NCBI RefSeq assembly: GCF_000332135.1 | Contig: NZ_KB235896.1 | Coordinates: 2,429,403-2,493,402 of the forward strand | Direction of reading: 5' to 3' | DNA from: Anabaena sp. PCC 7108 | GTDB taxonomy: Bacteria; Cyanobacteriota; Cyanobacteriia; Cyanobacteriales; Nostocaceae | Length of the DNA: 64,000 nucleotides | Shown here: positions 7,378 to 16,763 of the stretch, piece after piece | Position numbering within the stretch: the first letter of the stretch is position 1 | How the letters are laid out: the number at the start of each line of letters is the position of its first letter | Position numbers and translations under genes: made by a program | Notes under the pieces: generated by a model | The model's database searches: none | What the model was told of the DNA's origin: nothing | Seen by the model: only the letters and a program-made list of their open reading frames with translations

Positions 7378-9900
7378 TTACCGATCCTGACTGACTCCAC
7401 CCACAACTGGCTTAACATCAGAAAAAGGATCAGTACCACCACTCCAGTTAAAGTCACTAATGCGAATGCTAAAGCCACCTAATTCCAGCACCGGATTGTA
7501 GCGTAAGACAATACCATAGGAGCGACGACTATATTCTAAAATGTAATCCGTACTGCTTTCTTTACCTGTATCCAGGTTAACAGAGGTTTGAAAACCTAAG
7601 CGTAATGGTCCGTATAGCTGCTGTGAAATACCAGCACTGAGAACTTTGTTGTCAACTGAGCGGTCAAACAAGAAGGGTGATAATCCACTGTTGACACCTT
7701 GGGAGTAACTGACATTAAAGGCTGTGTAGTCCAAAAAAGGTTGAGAAAAATTACCAATTTGTCCAACTAAGCCAATTGTACCAATCAAAGTATTTTGATT
7801 ATCGCCACTTGTGTAATAGCTTGTAGTACCAGTAACACCTGCGATCGCTTGCAAATAAGGTACTAAAGGATTGGGCGTATATTTTAATCCCTCAGCGGGA
7901 GTGGCTGGTAATGGTTTTCCTTGCCAGAGTAAGAAGCCAGTACTGAGAGCAACGCTACCTTGTAAGCGACCAAGAGAGATGCGATCATTCTTCCGTTGTG
8001 GCTGGAGTAAATCCTGGCGGTCAGTGTTAGCATCAATATACTGAGCGCCGCCTTGATAGCTGAGATTAATTCCACTTTTCCCCAAAGGAATAATTGGGGA
8101 AGTAATCACCCCACCTAAACTACTCTGCACAGTTTGAAAGCCGAGAGTACCATTGTAAAGGCGATCGCGGTAGCTGGCTTCCAAACTTAATATATGTGGA
8201 TTCACCTCACCTAATGCCTGCCGCAACCGCAAACTCCCCCGTAAATTATCTTCTACTTTGTTGAAATCAAAACTGGTTAATTCTCCCTTACCTTCAACTG
8301 TAGTTTTAGCACTCAAAACAGCATTCAGTTTTGCCTTCACACCAAACAAATCCGCAACATTACTATTGTCAGTAAAAGCTTTCTGTACAAAAAACTGGGG
8401 TGTAAAGCTCAGATTTGTCTGATCTGTAGTTATGACCGGAAAATTACGCTCGACAAAAAGACCACCTCGTTTGCTACCATCAAACCCTGGAGAGACGATA
8501 AATGGATTAACTTCGCGTTCCCGGCGGTCAATTTTTTGGCTATTTATAGGAATAGGTAATGTAAAATTTTGGTCAAATACTAACCGCTGACGTTGGGTAG
8601 TAATGCGATCCACCAAAGGTGCTTCTCGCGTCAGAGTCACTTTATCTGCCCGTAATTCTAATTCTGGTGGTGAAAACGGATCATTAGTAATCCGCACATT
8701 CTCAGCTTGCCAACCTTGTGGATAGAAGTCAATCCGTTGGGCTTCAAATCGTAACCGCTTAACAACACCACCTGTTTTTGGTGAAGCAATGTTTCTGGCA
8801 TCGGCTTGACCACCAATAGTAACATCAATCCCGCCTGGACTACTGATACCAGTCACAGGCTGATTAGCACGAATGCGATCGCTAGGAGGACGACTGGGTA
8901 CACCCCCAGATGTTATATCTGTAGGTAGAGAGGGAGAAGTCGGTTGGAAAGCAAAATCTGTTTGAGTTGTGGGGACGTAAATTTCTCCGCTGCCATTTTC
9001 CAAATCCCCATTGTCTTGAACAAAATTATAGGTAAAACGTTGTCCTCTCAATACCTGATTGCCTCTAGTCAAGGCAACATTGCCTTCACCCACAGCAATT
9101 AAATTATCCAAATTTACTTGTAAGCGATCCGCATCTACCACCGCCCCATCAAATCGCACTACCACATTACCTTCTGCTGTAACAATCCGCCTTTGCTCAT
9201 CATATTCTTGACGGTCAGCAATTACTTCTACAACTCGTTGTCTTACTTGTGGAGTATTACCAGATGGTTGATCTGCTGGTGGAACCGTTGCTGGAGGTGG
9301 AGGAAATTCTACAGTAGTAGAAGTTGAAGGTTGATTGTTGGGATTACGAGGCTTAAATTCAATAATATTTTGTACTGGAACAGAAATCGGTATTGTTTCC
9401 CCAGTAGATCCTGCCAGATTAATTTTGCCCTCAGATGCCTGTAAAGTCACAGAATCTTGCTGTTTTGGTGGGACTTGTCTTGTGAGAACAACTGATGATT
9501 GAGATAAAAATACACTTTTTTTATGGAGAACCTCACCAGAAACTGTCGGCAGTATGACAGATGGTTTATTGTGATCAGCAGCAGTTTCCATTTGATTAGG
9601 AGAGACTACCAAGGATTTTCTGAACATCACCGCACTTCCCGAAGTCTTGACAGGGGAAAATTCCGGTGGCAATTGCTCTGGTTGAGGAGATGAAAATAAA
9701 GACTTGGTCGCTACTAAATTATCTTGATGAGCAGAAGTGGAATTGGGCAGCCCATTATCAGCCTCAATTAAGGTTCCTGGAGTTGCTAGTTGCTGCATAT
9801 CGCTCTCAGTCTCTACCACAGAGGCAGAAGCAGGAGAATTGGCAGGTCTTAAATATTCGACAATGGGAGGTGAGTCAGGTGGCAAAACTGGATGCAGCAT
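7378..9900 (-). CDS. DUF3769 outer-membrane protein, OstA/LptD-like
   Basis: An 840-aa protein. Residues 1 to about 220 are low-complexity and Pro/Ser/Gln-rich. An OstA/LptA-like strand-rich segment follows at about 225-310 (EVIADRQEYDEQRRIVTAEG, then DADRLQVNLDN). The long C-terminal half, with alternating polar and hydrophobic residues, looks like an outer-membrane beta-barrel. This architecture matches the cyanobacterial DUF3769 family, regarded as the LptD-type lipopolysaccharide insertion protein. I see no obvious N-terminal signal peptide: the start MLHPVLPPDSPP is proline-rich, so either the true start lies elsewhere or the signal is atypical. Downstream (7230-7377) there is only repeat-derived DNA of the TTTATCTGCGT type. 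Confidence 0.75.
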   Translation of the reverse strand: MLHPVLPPDSPPIVEYLRPANSPASASVVETESDMQQLATPGTLIEADNGLPNSTSAHQDNLVATKSLFSSPQPEQLPPEFSPVKTSGSAVMFRKSLVVSPNQMETAADHNKPSVILPTVSGEVLHKKSVFLSQSSVVLTRQVPPKQQDSVTLQASEGKINLAGSTGETIPISVPVQNIIEFKPRNPNNQPSTSTTVEFPPPPATVPPADQPSGNTPQVRQRVVEVIADRQEYDEQRRIVTAEGNVVVRFDGAVVDADRLQVNLDNLIAVGEGNVALTRGNQVLRGQRFTYNFVQDNGDLENGSGEIYVPTTQTDFAFQPTSPSLPTDITSGGVPSRPPSDRIRANQPVTGISSPGGIDVTIGGQADARNIASPKTGGVVKRLRFEAQRIDFYPQGWQAENVRITNDPFSPPELELRADKVTLTREAPLVDRITTQRQRLVFDQNFTLPIPINSQKIDRREREVNPFIVSPGFDGSKRGGLFVERNFPVITTDQTNLSFTPQFFVQKAFTDNSNVADLFGVKAKLNAVLSAKTTVEGKGELTSFDFNKVEDNLRGSLRLRQALGEVNPHILSLEASYRDRLYNGTLGFQTVQSSLGGVITSPIIPLGKSGINLSYQGGAQYIDANTDRQDLLQPQRKNDRISLGRLQGSVALSTGFLLWQGKPLPATPAEGLKYTPNPLVPYLQAIAGVTGTTSYYTSGDNQNTLIGTIGLVGQIGNFSQPFLDYTAFNVSYSQGVNSGLSPFLFDRSVDNKVLSAGISQQLYGPLRLGFQTSVNLDTGKESSTDYILEYSRRSYGIVLRYNPVLELGGFSIRISDFNWSGGTDPFSDVKPVVGGVSQDR

Positions 9901-9939
9901 ATCTCAGGACAATCAAGCTAACAAACAAGGCAGGTATTA

Positions 9940-9972
9940 AGCCGGAAGGATTAATTACACATTTGCCTTCCG
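9940..9972 (-). terminator. hairpin downstream of psbI
   Basis: The arms CGGAAGG and CCTTCCG are separated by a loop of about 15 nt, between the psbI stop and the start of the DUF3769 gene. It may end or stabilise the psbI transcript. There is no strong T-run, so the role is uncertain. Confidence 0.35.
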
Positions 9973-10104
9973 ACTTTCGCCTTCTGCTGACTTGCAGTAA
10001 GCCGCCAAGAGGATGACACTGTATCATTTTTCCAGATTGGTCGCCAGAGTTTGGGCGTTTAGTGTCTTCCACCTTCCAGCGGTTGTAGATGATTTGTGGT
10101 GTTT

Positions 10105-10221
10105 CTATTCTGAATCCCGCTGTCCAGGGTTACGAGCAGGGTCGTTTGATAAAAACCCAAACACAAAAATTCCTACAAAAAAGGCAACAACAATATAAAC
10201 AGCGATTTTTAAAGTCACCAT
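10105..10221 (-). CDS. psbI: photosystem II reaction center protein I (PsbI)
   Basis: A 38-aa single-span thylakoid protein next to D1/CP43 in photosystem II, needed for stable dimer assembly. The frame reads [16 protein letters not shown], then [15 protein letters not shown] and PGQRDSE, essentially the canonical PsbI: one membrane helix followed by a short polar tail with the conserved DPxRNPG. The start is supported by a purine-rich ribosome site, GGGAGA, about 8 bases upstream. It is an isolated gene read toward the DUF3769 gene, with its promoter in 10222-10648. Its shortness makes it easy to miss, but the sequence match leaves little doubt. Confidence 0.95.
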   Translation of the reverse strand: MVTLKIAVYIVVAFFVGIFVFGFLSNDPARNPGQRDSE

Positions 10222-10648
10222 AGAAATATCTCCCAGGGGTATGACAAAAAAGGTCTCAAAAATCTGCTATCCAGAAAAGATAGCTCCTTTATCTTACCCA
10301 TATCTCGGCATTTTTTCGAGAATTATAGTCAGAGAGTAGTACCTTACTCTTGAGTTCAGGTGGTTTTATGTCTGACCAGGCTAATTTTTAGGTTTTCCAT
10401 TCAATAACTTGTTTTAAGTAGGTATGCACAATATAAATATAACCATGTAAAGAAAAATTAACGTTGCTCAAACCTTTTTCCTTCCTGCCTTAACCTAACG
10501 ATAAATATTCACGCTTACTGACTTTAGTGTAAAGTTTAGCAACAGCTGGATGAATTACTCTCAATGCGTAACAAAGTATAAAGAATTGGCAACATTGGGA
10601 AAAGACAGTAAAAAATAACCATAGCTCTATCTAAGACCTTGTCACACT
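10222..10648. promoter_or_regulatory. divergent intergenic region psbI / glgP
   Basis: A 427-bp AT-rich spacer that must hold the promoters of psbI (leftward) and the glycogen phosphorylase gene (rightward). I see no gene, repeat or confident -10/-35 pair in it. A TATAAATATAA stretch near 10430 is a possible promoter element at most. Confidence 0.4.
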
Positions 10649-13213
10649 ATGCAGCCAATTCGCACATTCAACGTATCTCCTTCACTGCCGCAGCGCCTAG
10701 AACCGCTGCGTAAACTAGCATACAATCTGCACTTTGATTGGAATGTTGAGAGCAAAGACCTATTTCGCCGTTTAGACCCAGATTTATGGGAATCGAGCCA
10801 TCATAATCCAGTTTTGATGCTGGGGACTATCAGCCAAGGGCGGCTATTGGAAGTTGTCGAAGATGAAGGCTTCCTAGCACAAATGGATAGAGCCGCTCGT
10901 CAGCTAGAAGATTATTTACAAGAGCATACTTGGTATCAAAAACAACGCTCTCAGCATCCCCAGGAATGCTATGCTTATTTCTCTGCGGAGTTTGGATTAG
11001 TAGACTGTTTACCTGTCTATTCTGGTGGTTTAGGTGTATTAGCAGGGGATCATCTCAAGTCTGCTAGTGATTTGGGATTACCTTTGGTGGGTGTGGGCTT
11101 ACTTTACCAACAAGGTTACTTTGCTCAGTATCTCAATGCTGATGGTTGGCAGCAAGAACGCTACCTCATCAATGATTTTTATAATATGCCCTTGCACTTG
11201 GAGCGGAATCCTGATGGCTCTGAGCTAATAATTGCTGTAGATTATCCAGGACGTAAGGTGTATGCCAGAGTCTGGCGTGTGCAGGTGGGAACTGTACCGT
11301 TGTATATGTTGGATACCAACATTGAACCTAACAACCCTTACGACCACGATATCACTGACCAACTGTATGGTGGTGACATCGATATGCGTATCCACCAAGA
11401 AATTATGCTGGGTATTGGTGGTGTGCAAATGCTCAAAGCCTTGGGCTATAAGGTAACAGCTTACCACATGAATGAAGGCCACGCGGGGTTCTCTGCCCTA
11501 GAGCGTATCCGCCTTTTGATTCAGGAAGAGGGACTCAATTATGCTCAAGCGAGACAGGTAGTCGCTTCCAGTAATATTTTTACTACCCACACACCAGTTC
11601 CAGCGGGAATTGACTTGTTTTCTCCCGACAAAATTTTGTACTACCTGGGCTATTACGCAGATATTTTTGGCTTACCTAAAGAACAATTTTTAGGACTGGG
11701 GCGAGAAAATACTGGGGATTTATCTGCGCCTTTTAGCATGGCGGTGCTGGCGCTGAAGATGGCAACATTTTCTAATGGTGTGGCACAACTACATGGTGTA
11801 GTTTCACGGCAAATGTTTCAAGGTCTGTGGCAGAAAGTCCCAGTCGAAGAAGTGCCGATTGCCGCTATTACTAACGGTGTTCATGCTCGGAGTTGCGTTG
11901 CTAAGTCAACTCAGGAGTTGTATGATCGGTATCTAGGTCCTAACTGGTCATCAGCACCACCAGATAGTCAGTTGTGGGAACGAATGGAGGCCATTCCTGA
12001 TGAGGAATTATGGCGCAATCACGAACGTTGCCGTTTAGACATGATTTTGTATGTCCGGGAGCATTTGGTCAAGCATTTGCGCGATCGCGGTGCTTCTGCT
12101 TCCGAAATTGCTCTATCCCAAGAAGTGCTTGACCCCAAAGTTTTAACCATTGGCTTTGCTCGTCGTTTTGCTACCTACAAACGCGCTACTCTGTGGATGC
12201 GCGATTTAGAACGGATTAAGCAAATTCTACTAAGTAACAAACATCGCAAAGTCCAATTTGTAATTGCGGGGAAAGCTCACCCTAAAGATATCCCTGGTAA
12301 AGAATTGATCCGCGATATCAATCACTTTATCCGTGAACAACATTTAGAAAAACACGTTGTGTTTGTTCCCAATTATGATATTCACATTGCCCGGTTAATG
12401 GTGGCAGGTTGTGATATCTGGTTAAATACGCCCCGTCGTCCCCGTGAAGCTTCTGGTACTAGCGGCATGAAAGCGGCAATGAATGGATTGCCAAATTTAA
12501 GTGTACTAGATGGTTGGTGGGATGAGGCTGATTATGTCCGCACTGGTTGGGCGATTGGACATGGTGAAAATTACGAAGATCCCAATTACCAAGATGAGGT
12601 AGAAGCTAACGCTCTCTATGAATTGCTAGAGAAAGAAGTTGTACCTTTATTTTATGAGCATCGGGACAGTGATGGTTTACCTCGTCCCTGGGTGGCAAAA
12701 ATGAAGGATGCTATCCGTTTAAATTGTCCGTTTTTTAATACAGCGCGGATGGTGCGGGAATATGCACAACGGGCTTATTTCCCCGCGAGCGATCGCTATC
12801 ATACCTTAACTGTTGATAATTACGCCCCCGCTAAAGAATTAGCAGATTGGAAAGCAAAACTAGGTGAACACTGGTTTAACATCAGAATCAAAGATGTTGA
12901 TGTCTCCGCAGTCTCAGAACTGCAAGTTAATCAAACTGTGGCAGTAAAAGCTAAGGTTGATTTAGCAACTTTGAACAATGATGATGTGCAGGTAGAACTA
13001 TATCAAGGTTCCATTGATGCTAATGGCGATATTGTCAATGCTGTACCTGTGGTAATGGATTACCAAGGACAGGATACCGAAGGATTCAGTATTTACACTG
13101 TAAGCATTACTTATACCACCTCTGGGTTACAAGGCTTGTCTTTGCGTGTGTTACCAAAAAATCAATACCTCGCTACTCCTTATGAACCCAGGTTAATCGC
13201 TTGGGCTGAGTAA
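10649..13213 (+). CDS. glgP: glycogen/alpha-glucan phosphorylase (GT35)
   Basis: This enzyme cleaves alpha-1,4-glucan ends with phosphate to give glucose-1-phosphate, mobilising glycogen in the dark. The 854-aa form has the N-terminal DUF3417-type lead (LRKLAYNLHFDWN), the YFSAEFG motif, the glycan and phosphate site region (YHMNEGHAGF, THTPVPAG) and the pyridoxal-phosphate lysine in EASGTSGMKAAMNG (Lys608). The extended length with an extra C-terminal beta-rich domain (about 740-854) is typical of the alpha-glucan phosphorylase subfamily, distinct from the E. coli GlgP type. The start ATG at 10649 begins MQPIRTFNVSPSLP, a usual N-terminus. It is followed by a clear intrinsic terminator. Confidence 0.95.
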   Translation: MQPIRTFNVSPSLPQRLEPLRKLAYNLHFDWNVESKDLFRRLDPDLWESSHHNPVLMLGTISQGRLLEVVEDEGFLAQMDRAARQLEDYLQEHTWYQKQRSQHPQECYAYFSAEFGLVDCLPVYSGGLGVLAGDHLKSASDLGLPLVGVGLLYQQGYFAQYLNADGWQQERYLINDFYNMPLHLERNPDGSELIIAVDYPGRKVYARVWRVQVGTVPLYMLDTNIEPNNPYDHDITDQLYGGDIDMRIHQEIMLGIGGVQMLKALGYKVTAYHMNEGHAGFSALERIRLLIQEEGLNYAQARQVVASSNIFTTHTPVPAGIDLFSPDKILYYLGYYADIFGLPKEQFLGLGRENTGDLSAPFSMAVLALKMATFSNGVAQLHGVVSRQMFQGLWQKVPVEEVPIAAITNGVHARSCVAKSTQELYDRYLGPNWSSAPPDSQLWERMEAIPDEELWRNHERCRLDMILYVREHLVKHLRDRGASASEIALSQEVLDPKVLTIGFARRFATYKRATLWMRDLERIKQILLSNKHRKVQFVIAGKAHPKDIPGKELIRDINHFIREQHLEKHVVFVPNYDIHIARLMVAGCDIWLNTPRRPREASGTSGMKAAMNGLPNLSVLDGWWDEADYVRTGWAIGHGENYEDPNYQDEVEANALYELLEKEVVPLFYEHRDSDGLPRPWVAKMKDAIRLNCPFFNTARMVREYAQRAYFPASDRYHTLTVDNYAPAKELADWKAKLGEHWFNIRIKDVDVSAVSELQVNQTVAVKAKVDLATLNNDDVQVELYQGSIDANGDIVNAVPVVMDYQGQDTEGFSIYTVSITYTTSGLQGLSLRVLPKNQYLATPYEPRLIAWAE

Positions 13214-13277
13214 GTTATATCCTGTACGGTGTTAAAGACTTTTGATCAAGATCCAGTTTTAAATCTTTAAGTCAGTG

Positions 13278-13306
13278 AAGGCGGGTAAATCCCGCCTTTG
13301 ATTTTA
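13278..13306 (+). terminator. intrinsic terminator of glgP
   Basis: A perfect stem AAGGCGGG / CCCGCCTT with loop TAAAT, followed by TGATTTTAT, 65 bp after the glgP stop. Confidence 0.8.
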
Positions 13307-13595
13307 TCCACCATTCATCCCACGCTCCCCTTCTCTGCGAGACGCTACGCGAACGGGTGATATCATGTCAGCCTAATCACTGATCAAAAAAAATTCTCCG
13401 CGTAAGAGCGTCTCCGTGTCTTGAGCGTCAGTCTAAATGATAAGTATATCTCTGACGAGACGCTACGCGAACAACTGGACATGATATGAGTCCTGGGGCT
13501 ACTGTCGGTTTTAGCTAAAAAACAGTCCTGAGTTCAGAACTGTTTTGGTAACGGAGAAGAATTTTGCCAATCTTTAAGTAATTGATGCAGTTTTT
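13307..13595. other. intergenic DNA with two GAGACGCTACGCGAAC repeats
   Basis: No gene is seen. Two copies of the dispersed motif GAGACGCTACGCGAAC (about 13339 and 13454) are present; related pieces occur near 16510, 45905 and 61480. The motif is a degenerate mobile repeat common in Nostocales genomes. The copies flank two occurrences of a short ATATCATGT/CATGATATGA sequence. Confidence 0.5.
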
Positions 13596-13751
13596 TTATT
13601 TTAAAAAGTGAATCGTGGAACCGATGACTGAGGCTGGTAGTTCAGACATAGATGATACACCCTTAGCAGGAATTCGAGTACTAGTATTTAGTCCAGCAGT
13701 CAGGTGCAGTAAAAAGGTAATCAAAGCAGCTTGTATAAGTCTTTCCAGCAT
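13596..13751 (-). CDS. possible 51-aa hydrophobic peptide
   Basis: The frame starting at the ATG at 13751 encodes MLERLIQAALITFLLHLTAG, followed by a Ser/Thr-rich polar tail. A GAGAGAGAAG ribosome site sits 4-5 bases upstream, which favours this ATG over the in-frame one at 13784. The N-terminal 20 residues could be a single membrane helix or a signal sequence. I do not recognise a family. It is alone, convergent with glgP and divergent from clpP. It could be a chance frame, but the well-placed ribosome site argues for translation. Confidence 0.4.
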   Translation of the reverse strand: MLERLIQAALITFLLHLTAGLNTSTRIPAKGVSSMSELPASVIGSTIHFLK

Positions 13752-13784
13752 ATTACTTCTCTCTCTTAATTGATAGCATTTCAA

Positions 13785-14223
13785 GTAAGACTAGTTATTC
13801 TAAATACACCTCATATTTTCGATTTACCAGATTTGCCGAATATGTCCGGATAATTAACCAGAACAAGTCTAAAAAATGTGAAAAAAGTTACTACTACTTG
13901 AAAAATAATTTCTTTCTATCTAAATCTACATTTTTCCAATCAAGGCAAGACAGAGGTGTAAGGTAAGAGTAGCTCAAAGTATAAAAGGCAATATCCCCTT
14001 TATTTAGCCCTCTTTTCAGACAACCATAACTACATAGACGCTTCTGGGACTGAAAAAGTGTCCGGTCAAGAATTTTAGATTTTAGATAGTTTGGTGCGAT
14101 GAATCTGCTGGCTCAGAACTGATTATGGGCAAATAAACTCTGATATTTTCTAATTCTTAGGGTGTTTTCCCAATATTCATTGGCCTATCTAAACACAATC
14201 AGCCATTGACATCGATAGAATAA
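13785..14223. promoter_or_regulatory. upstream region of clpP
   Basis: About 440 bp without a gene. It is AT-rich and presumably carries the clpP promoter and a leader. A TTTTAGATTTTAGATAG fragment near 14075 is a short STRR remnant. No confident regulatory site is visible. Confidence 0.35.
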
Positions 14224-14856
14224 ATGGAAAATAGCTACAAACACCTCTCCATGATTCCTATCGTTATTGAACAATCGGGTCGAGGCGAACGCGCCTTTGA
14301 TATCTACTCACGGCTGTTACGTGAGCGCATCATCTTTTTGGGACAACAGGTTGATAGCAGTCTTGCTAACTTGATTGTTGCCCAATTACTGTTTTTAGAT
14401 GCTGAGGACTCGGAGAAAGACATTTATATGTACATCAATTCTCCCGGTGGTTCGGTTACGGCGGGGATGGGGATTTTCGACACCATGAAGCATATTCGTC
14501 CCGATGTCTGTACTATTTGTACTGGACTAGCAGCCAGTATGGGTGCTTTTCTCCTCAGTGCTGGTGCTAAAGGTAAGCGAATGAGTCTACCCCATTCACG
14601 GATTATGATTCATCAACCTCTAGGTGGCGCTCAAGGACAAGCGACTGATATTGAAATTCAGGCGCGGGAAATTTTATACCACAAGAAACGGCTAAATGAT
14701 TTTTTAGCTGAACACACAGGTCAGCCAATTGAGCGTATTGCTGAAGATACAGAACGTGACTTTTTTATGTCTCCTGAAGAAGCCAAGGAATATGGCTTAA
14801 TTGATCAAGTGATTGACCGTCACGCTGCGGGTAGTCGTCCCATGGTTGTGGTGTAA
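14224..14856 (+). CDS. clpP: ATP-dependent Clp protease proteolytic subunit
   Basis: The serine peptidase core of the Clp protease, degrading proteins fed by ClpC/ClpX in the cytoplasm. It is 210 aa with the catalytic triad intact: Ser105 in AASMGAF, His130 in MIHQPLGG and Asp179 in ERDFFMSP. The [16 protein letters not shown] segment forms the oxyanion strand. Cyanobacteria carry several clpP paralogues, and no clpX or clpR follows here, so this is a stand-alone copy. The exact paralogue number cannot be assigned from this sequence. A long heptamer array lies just after the stop. Confidence 0.96.
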   Translation: MENSYKHLSMIPIVIEQSGRGERAFDIYSRLLRERIIFLGQQVDSSLANLIVAQLLFLDAEDSEKDIYMYINSPGGSVTAGMGIFDTMKHIRPDVCTICTGLAASMGAFLLSAGAKGKRMSLPHSRIMIHQPLGGAQGQATDIEIQAREILYHKKRLNDFLAEHTGQPIERIAEDTERDFFMSPEEAKEYGLIDQVIDRHAAGSRPMVVV

Positions 14857-14862
14857 GAGATT

Positions 14863-15013
14863 GCTGAGTGCTGAGTGCTGAGTTCTGGGTAAATTTTCCT
14901 CACAACTCACAACTCATGACTCAGTACTCATGACTCGGTACTCAGTACTCAGTACTCAGTACTCAGTACTCGGTACTCGGTACTCAGTACTCATGACTCA
15001 GTACTCAGTACTC
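14863..15013. repeat. STRR array, CTGAGTG and ACTCAGT heptamers, self-complementary
   Basis: The left block is CTGAGTG heptamers (14864-14884) and the right block ACTCAGT/ACTCGGT heptamers (about 14915-15013). The two are reverse complements, so the RNA from either strand could form a long imperfect hairpin. It separates the convergent genes clpP and 15015-15800 and may end both transcripts. Confidence 0.85.
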
Positions 15014-15014
15014 T

Positions 15015-15800
15015 CTAAAACCCAGCAATAGGGTCTGGTTGCGATTTAAGATAGTTAAGAAAATTTAGTAACTCTTCTTCACTGAGTAGAGAGCGCCCTA
15101 GCTTCCCGTAGGTTTTTTTGAGAAATTCCCTTCCGTCTTCTTTAGTCCAGCCTAAACGCTCTATTTGCACATCTGTTTCGGCAATGACATCAGATAAATT
15201 AACAGGTTCATTTTTTCTCTTTCTTGTTCCCACAGCCAACTGTACACCAACATCTTCAGGCGGAGAATAACTGCGTGGGGTGAAGGGTGTAACATTACTG
15301 GGAGTAATTTCTGGTAAAGAAGAATGCTTGGATTCTTGGACTGATGATATCTTTAAGCTTTCTTCAGCAATATCAAGTTGTTGTTCTCTAGAAGTTTGTT
15401 CTGGAAAACGTTGGCTCAACCCTTGGTTGTGAGTTTCAGGGTTAGGTATTAGTGTATTGCTGGCTGTTGACCAATGATTACTGACAATATTCTTAGGGAC
15501 TTGGCCGGACTCATGTGAGACATCTGTGGAATTTAAAGAGGGATTTAGCGGAACTGAGGAAATTGGTTTTGGGGTGAATGTACCTGTTTCCCTAGTGTTA
15601 GTGATTCCTAAAACCATTAATGCCCTGCTTCTGGCTTGGTCTTCAGCCACTTCTATGGTTTCTGCTCCTGCCATACCAGTGGAGCGGGTAATGCCTTCAA
15701 CTTGTACAGTGACTCGGACGAGGTATTTTCCTTGAAAAATTTGTACTAATTCCGAGATAATACTGCCGTTGGGATACAAGCTCTGAAATTGAGCCAACAT
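15015..15800 (-). CDS. conserved hypothetical protein with N-terminal annealing/dsRBD-like module
   Basis: 261 aa, no recognised full-length family. Residues 1-70 form a beta-rich then helical module ending EVAEDQARSRALMVLGI. That fold pattern recalls double-stranded-RNA-binding or Rad52-type annealing domains, a weak resemblance only. The middle (about 75-190) is Ser/Thr/Pro/Gln-rich and likely disordered. The last 55 residues (DVIAETDVQIERLGWTKEDG, KKTYGKLGRSLLSEEELLNF) look like a helical module that could bind a partner. A nucleic-acid role is an inference from the shape only. Confidence 0.55.
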   Translation of the reverse strand: MLAQFQSLYPNGSIISELVQIFQGKYLVRVTVQVEGITRSTGMAGAETIEVAEDQARSRALMVLGITNTRETGTFTPKPISSVPLNPSLNSTDVSHESGQVPKNIVSNHWSTASNTLIPNPETHNQGLSQRFPEQTSREQQLDIAEESLKISSVQESKHSSLPEITPSNVTPFTPRSYSPPEDVGVQLAVGTRKRKNEPVNLSDVIAETDVQIERLGWTKEDGREFLKKTYGKLGRSLLSEEELLNFLNYLKSQPDPIAGF

Positions 15801-16763
15801 AATAGTGCCACCAATCTAAATCTGTTTAATTACTGGGTTGATGTTTTCTGTGTACAGAGGTAACATCCTTTCATGGAGTTGAAAATCCTGGTAGAAGATC
15901 ACCAGTTTTGCTAAAGTCGGAAGTCACTTTAATTTTAGTTCTCCTCATAGGACTTCAGGGTACTTTTCGCGGTATGATCGTGTGTCACGATTGTAGCACC
16001 AGCTGTTTTTTGAGCAAATTTTTGGCTACTGTTGAGTAACTTAGGGTGTTCTTCCTTTCAATGCTATACTAATTACCCAATTCGATATCTAAAAGTATTT
16101 TCTGGAAGTACGCTCTAAATCTACAATGATAAGGATAAGGTTCGCCCTCACGGCTTGTTAAGCTGCTTACCTAATTGTTACCGATTCTACAGATGGGAAA
16201 ATTAGGTTTATCGGCAGTTTCTCCTAGTTAAAATTCAGATTCTTATGGCGAAAAATCACCTTTAGTCTAGACAATCAGACACTTGTGCTTCTCGTAGGTA
16301 TGAGATTTTTGGGTAGTATGGAGAGTTCTCTAAACCAAACCTCTCAAAAACCCATAGGGTAATTACCTGGTGAAGCAAAATTGAGTATCAGGAGTGCTTG
16401 GTAAGATTGTTTAGATAAAGAAAGTTTCACCCAGACAGATTCTGAGGGGGTCGTGCAGTGAGAAGTTCGAGCAGAGGCTGTCTCTGACATGATCTTCAGT
16501 AGCCTTGCCTTCTCTACAAGACGCTACGCATAGCTTGCTTCTTCACAGGAGTACAGATAATTCGTTTGTAGCAAATGTCTTCTGTCATCTGTGAGGGCAT
16601 ACAGGGAAGAACCAGATTAAACAACAGACACTTTAACGCCAGTGACAAGCCACTTGCTACAACTCTCTAGACTAGAGTAACGCAGTAGCTCATTAACGGA
16701 GGGGGACCTCCGCACGTAAGTGTCCTCAAAAAATGATGTTTTGACCAAAGGTCGGTTCACTGC
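15801..16763. other. 963-bp gap upstream of the RNase R-like gene; possible long leader or ncRNA
   Basis: No open frame with coding character on either strand. It holds a degenerate ACAAGACGCTACGC repeat (about 16517) and a GC-rich hairpin CGGAGG/CCTCCG around 16698-16713, about 50 bp before the start codon at 16764. The non-coding stretch is unusually long for this window and partly GC-richer than other spacers. A structured 5' leader or a separate small RNA is possible, but I could not match it to rnpB, tmRNA or 6S RNA. Confidence 0.4.

Noticed and set aside
10013-10198. Plus-strand frame of 61 codons opposite psbI
   Set aside because: It is antisense to psbI, which has a full family match and a ribosome site.
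14863-15013. Possible CRISPR array
   Set aside because: Repeats are contiguous heptamers without spacers; the same holds for all STRR tracts here.
15801-16763. tmRNA, RNase P RNA or 6S RNA in the long gap
   Set aside because: No tRNA-like ends, no tag frame and no conserved core could be recognised.
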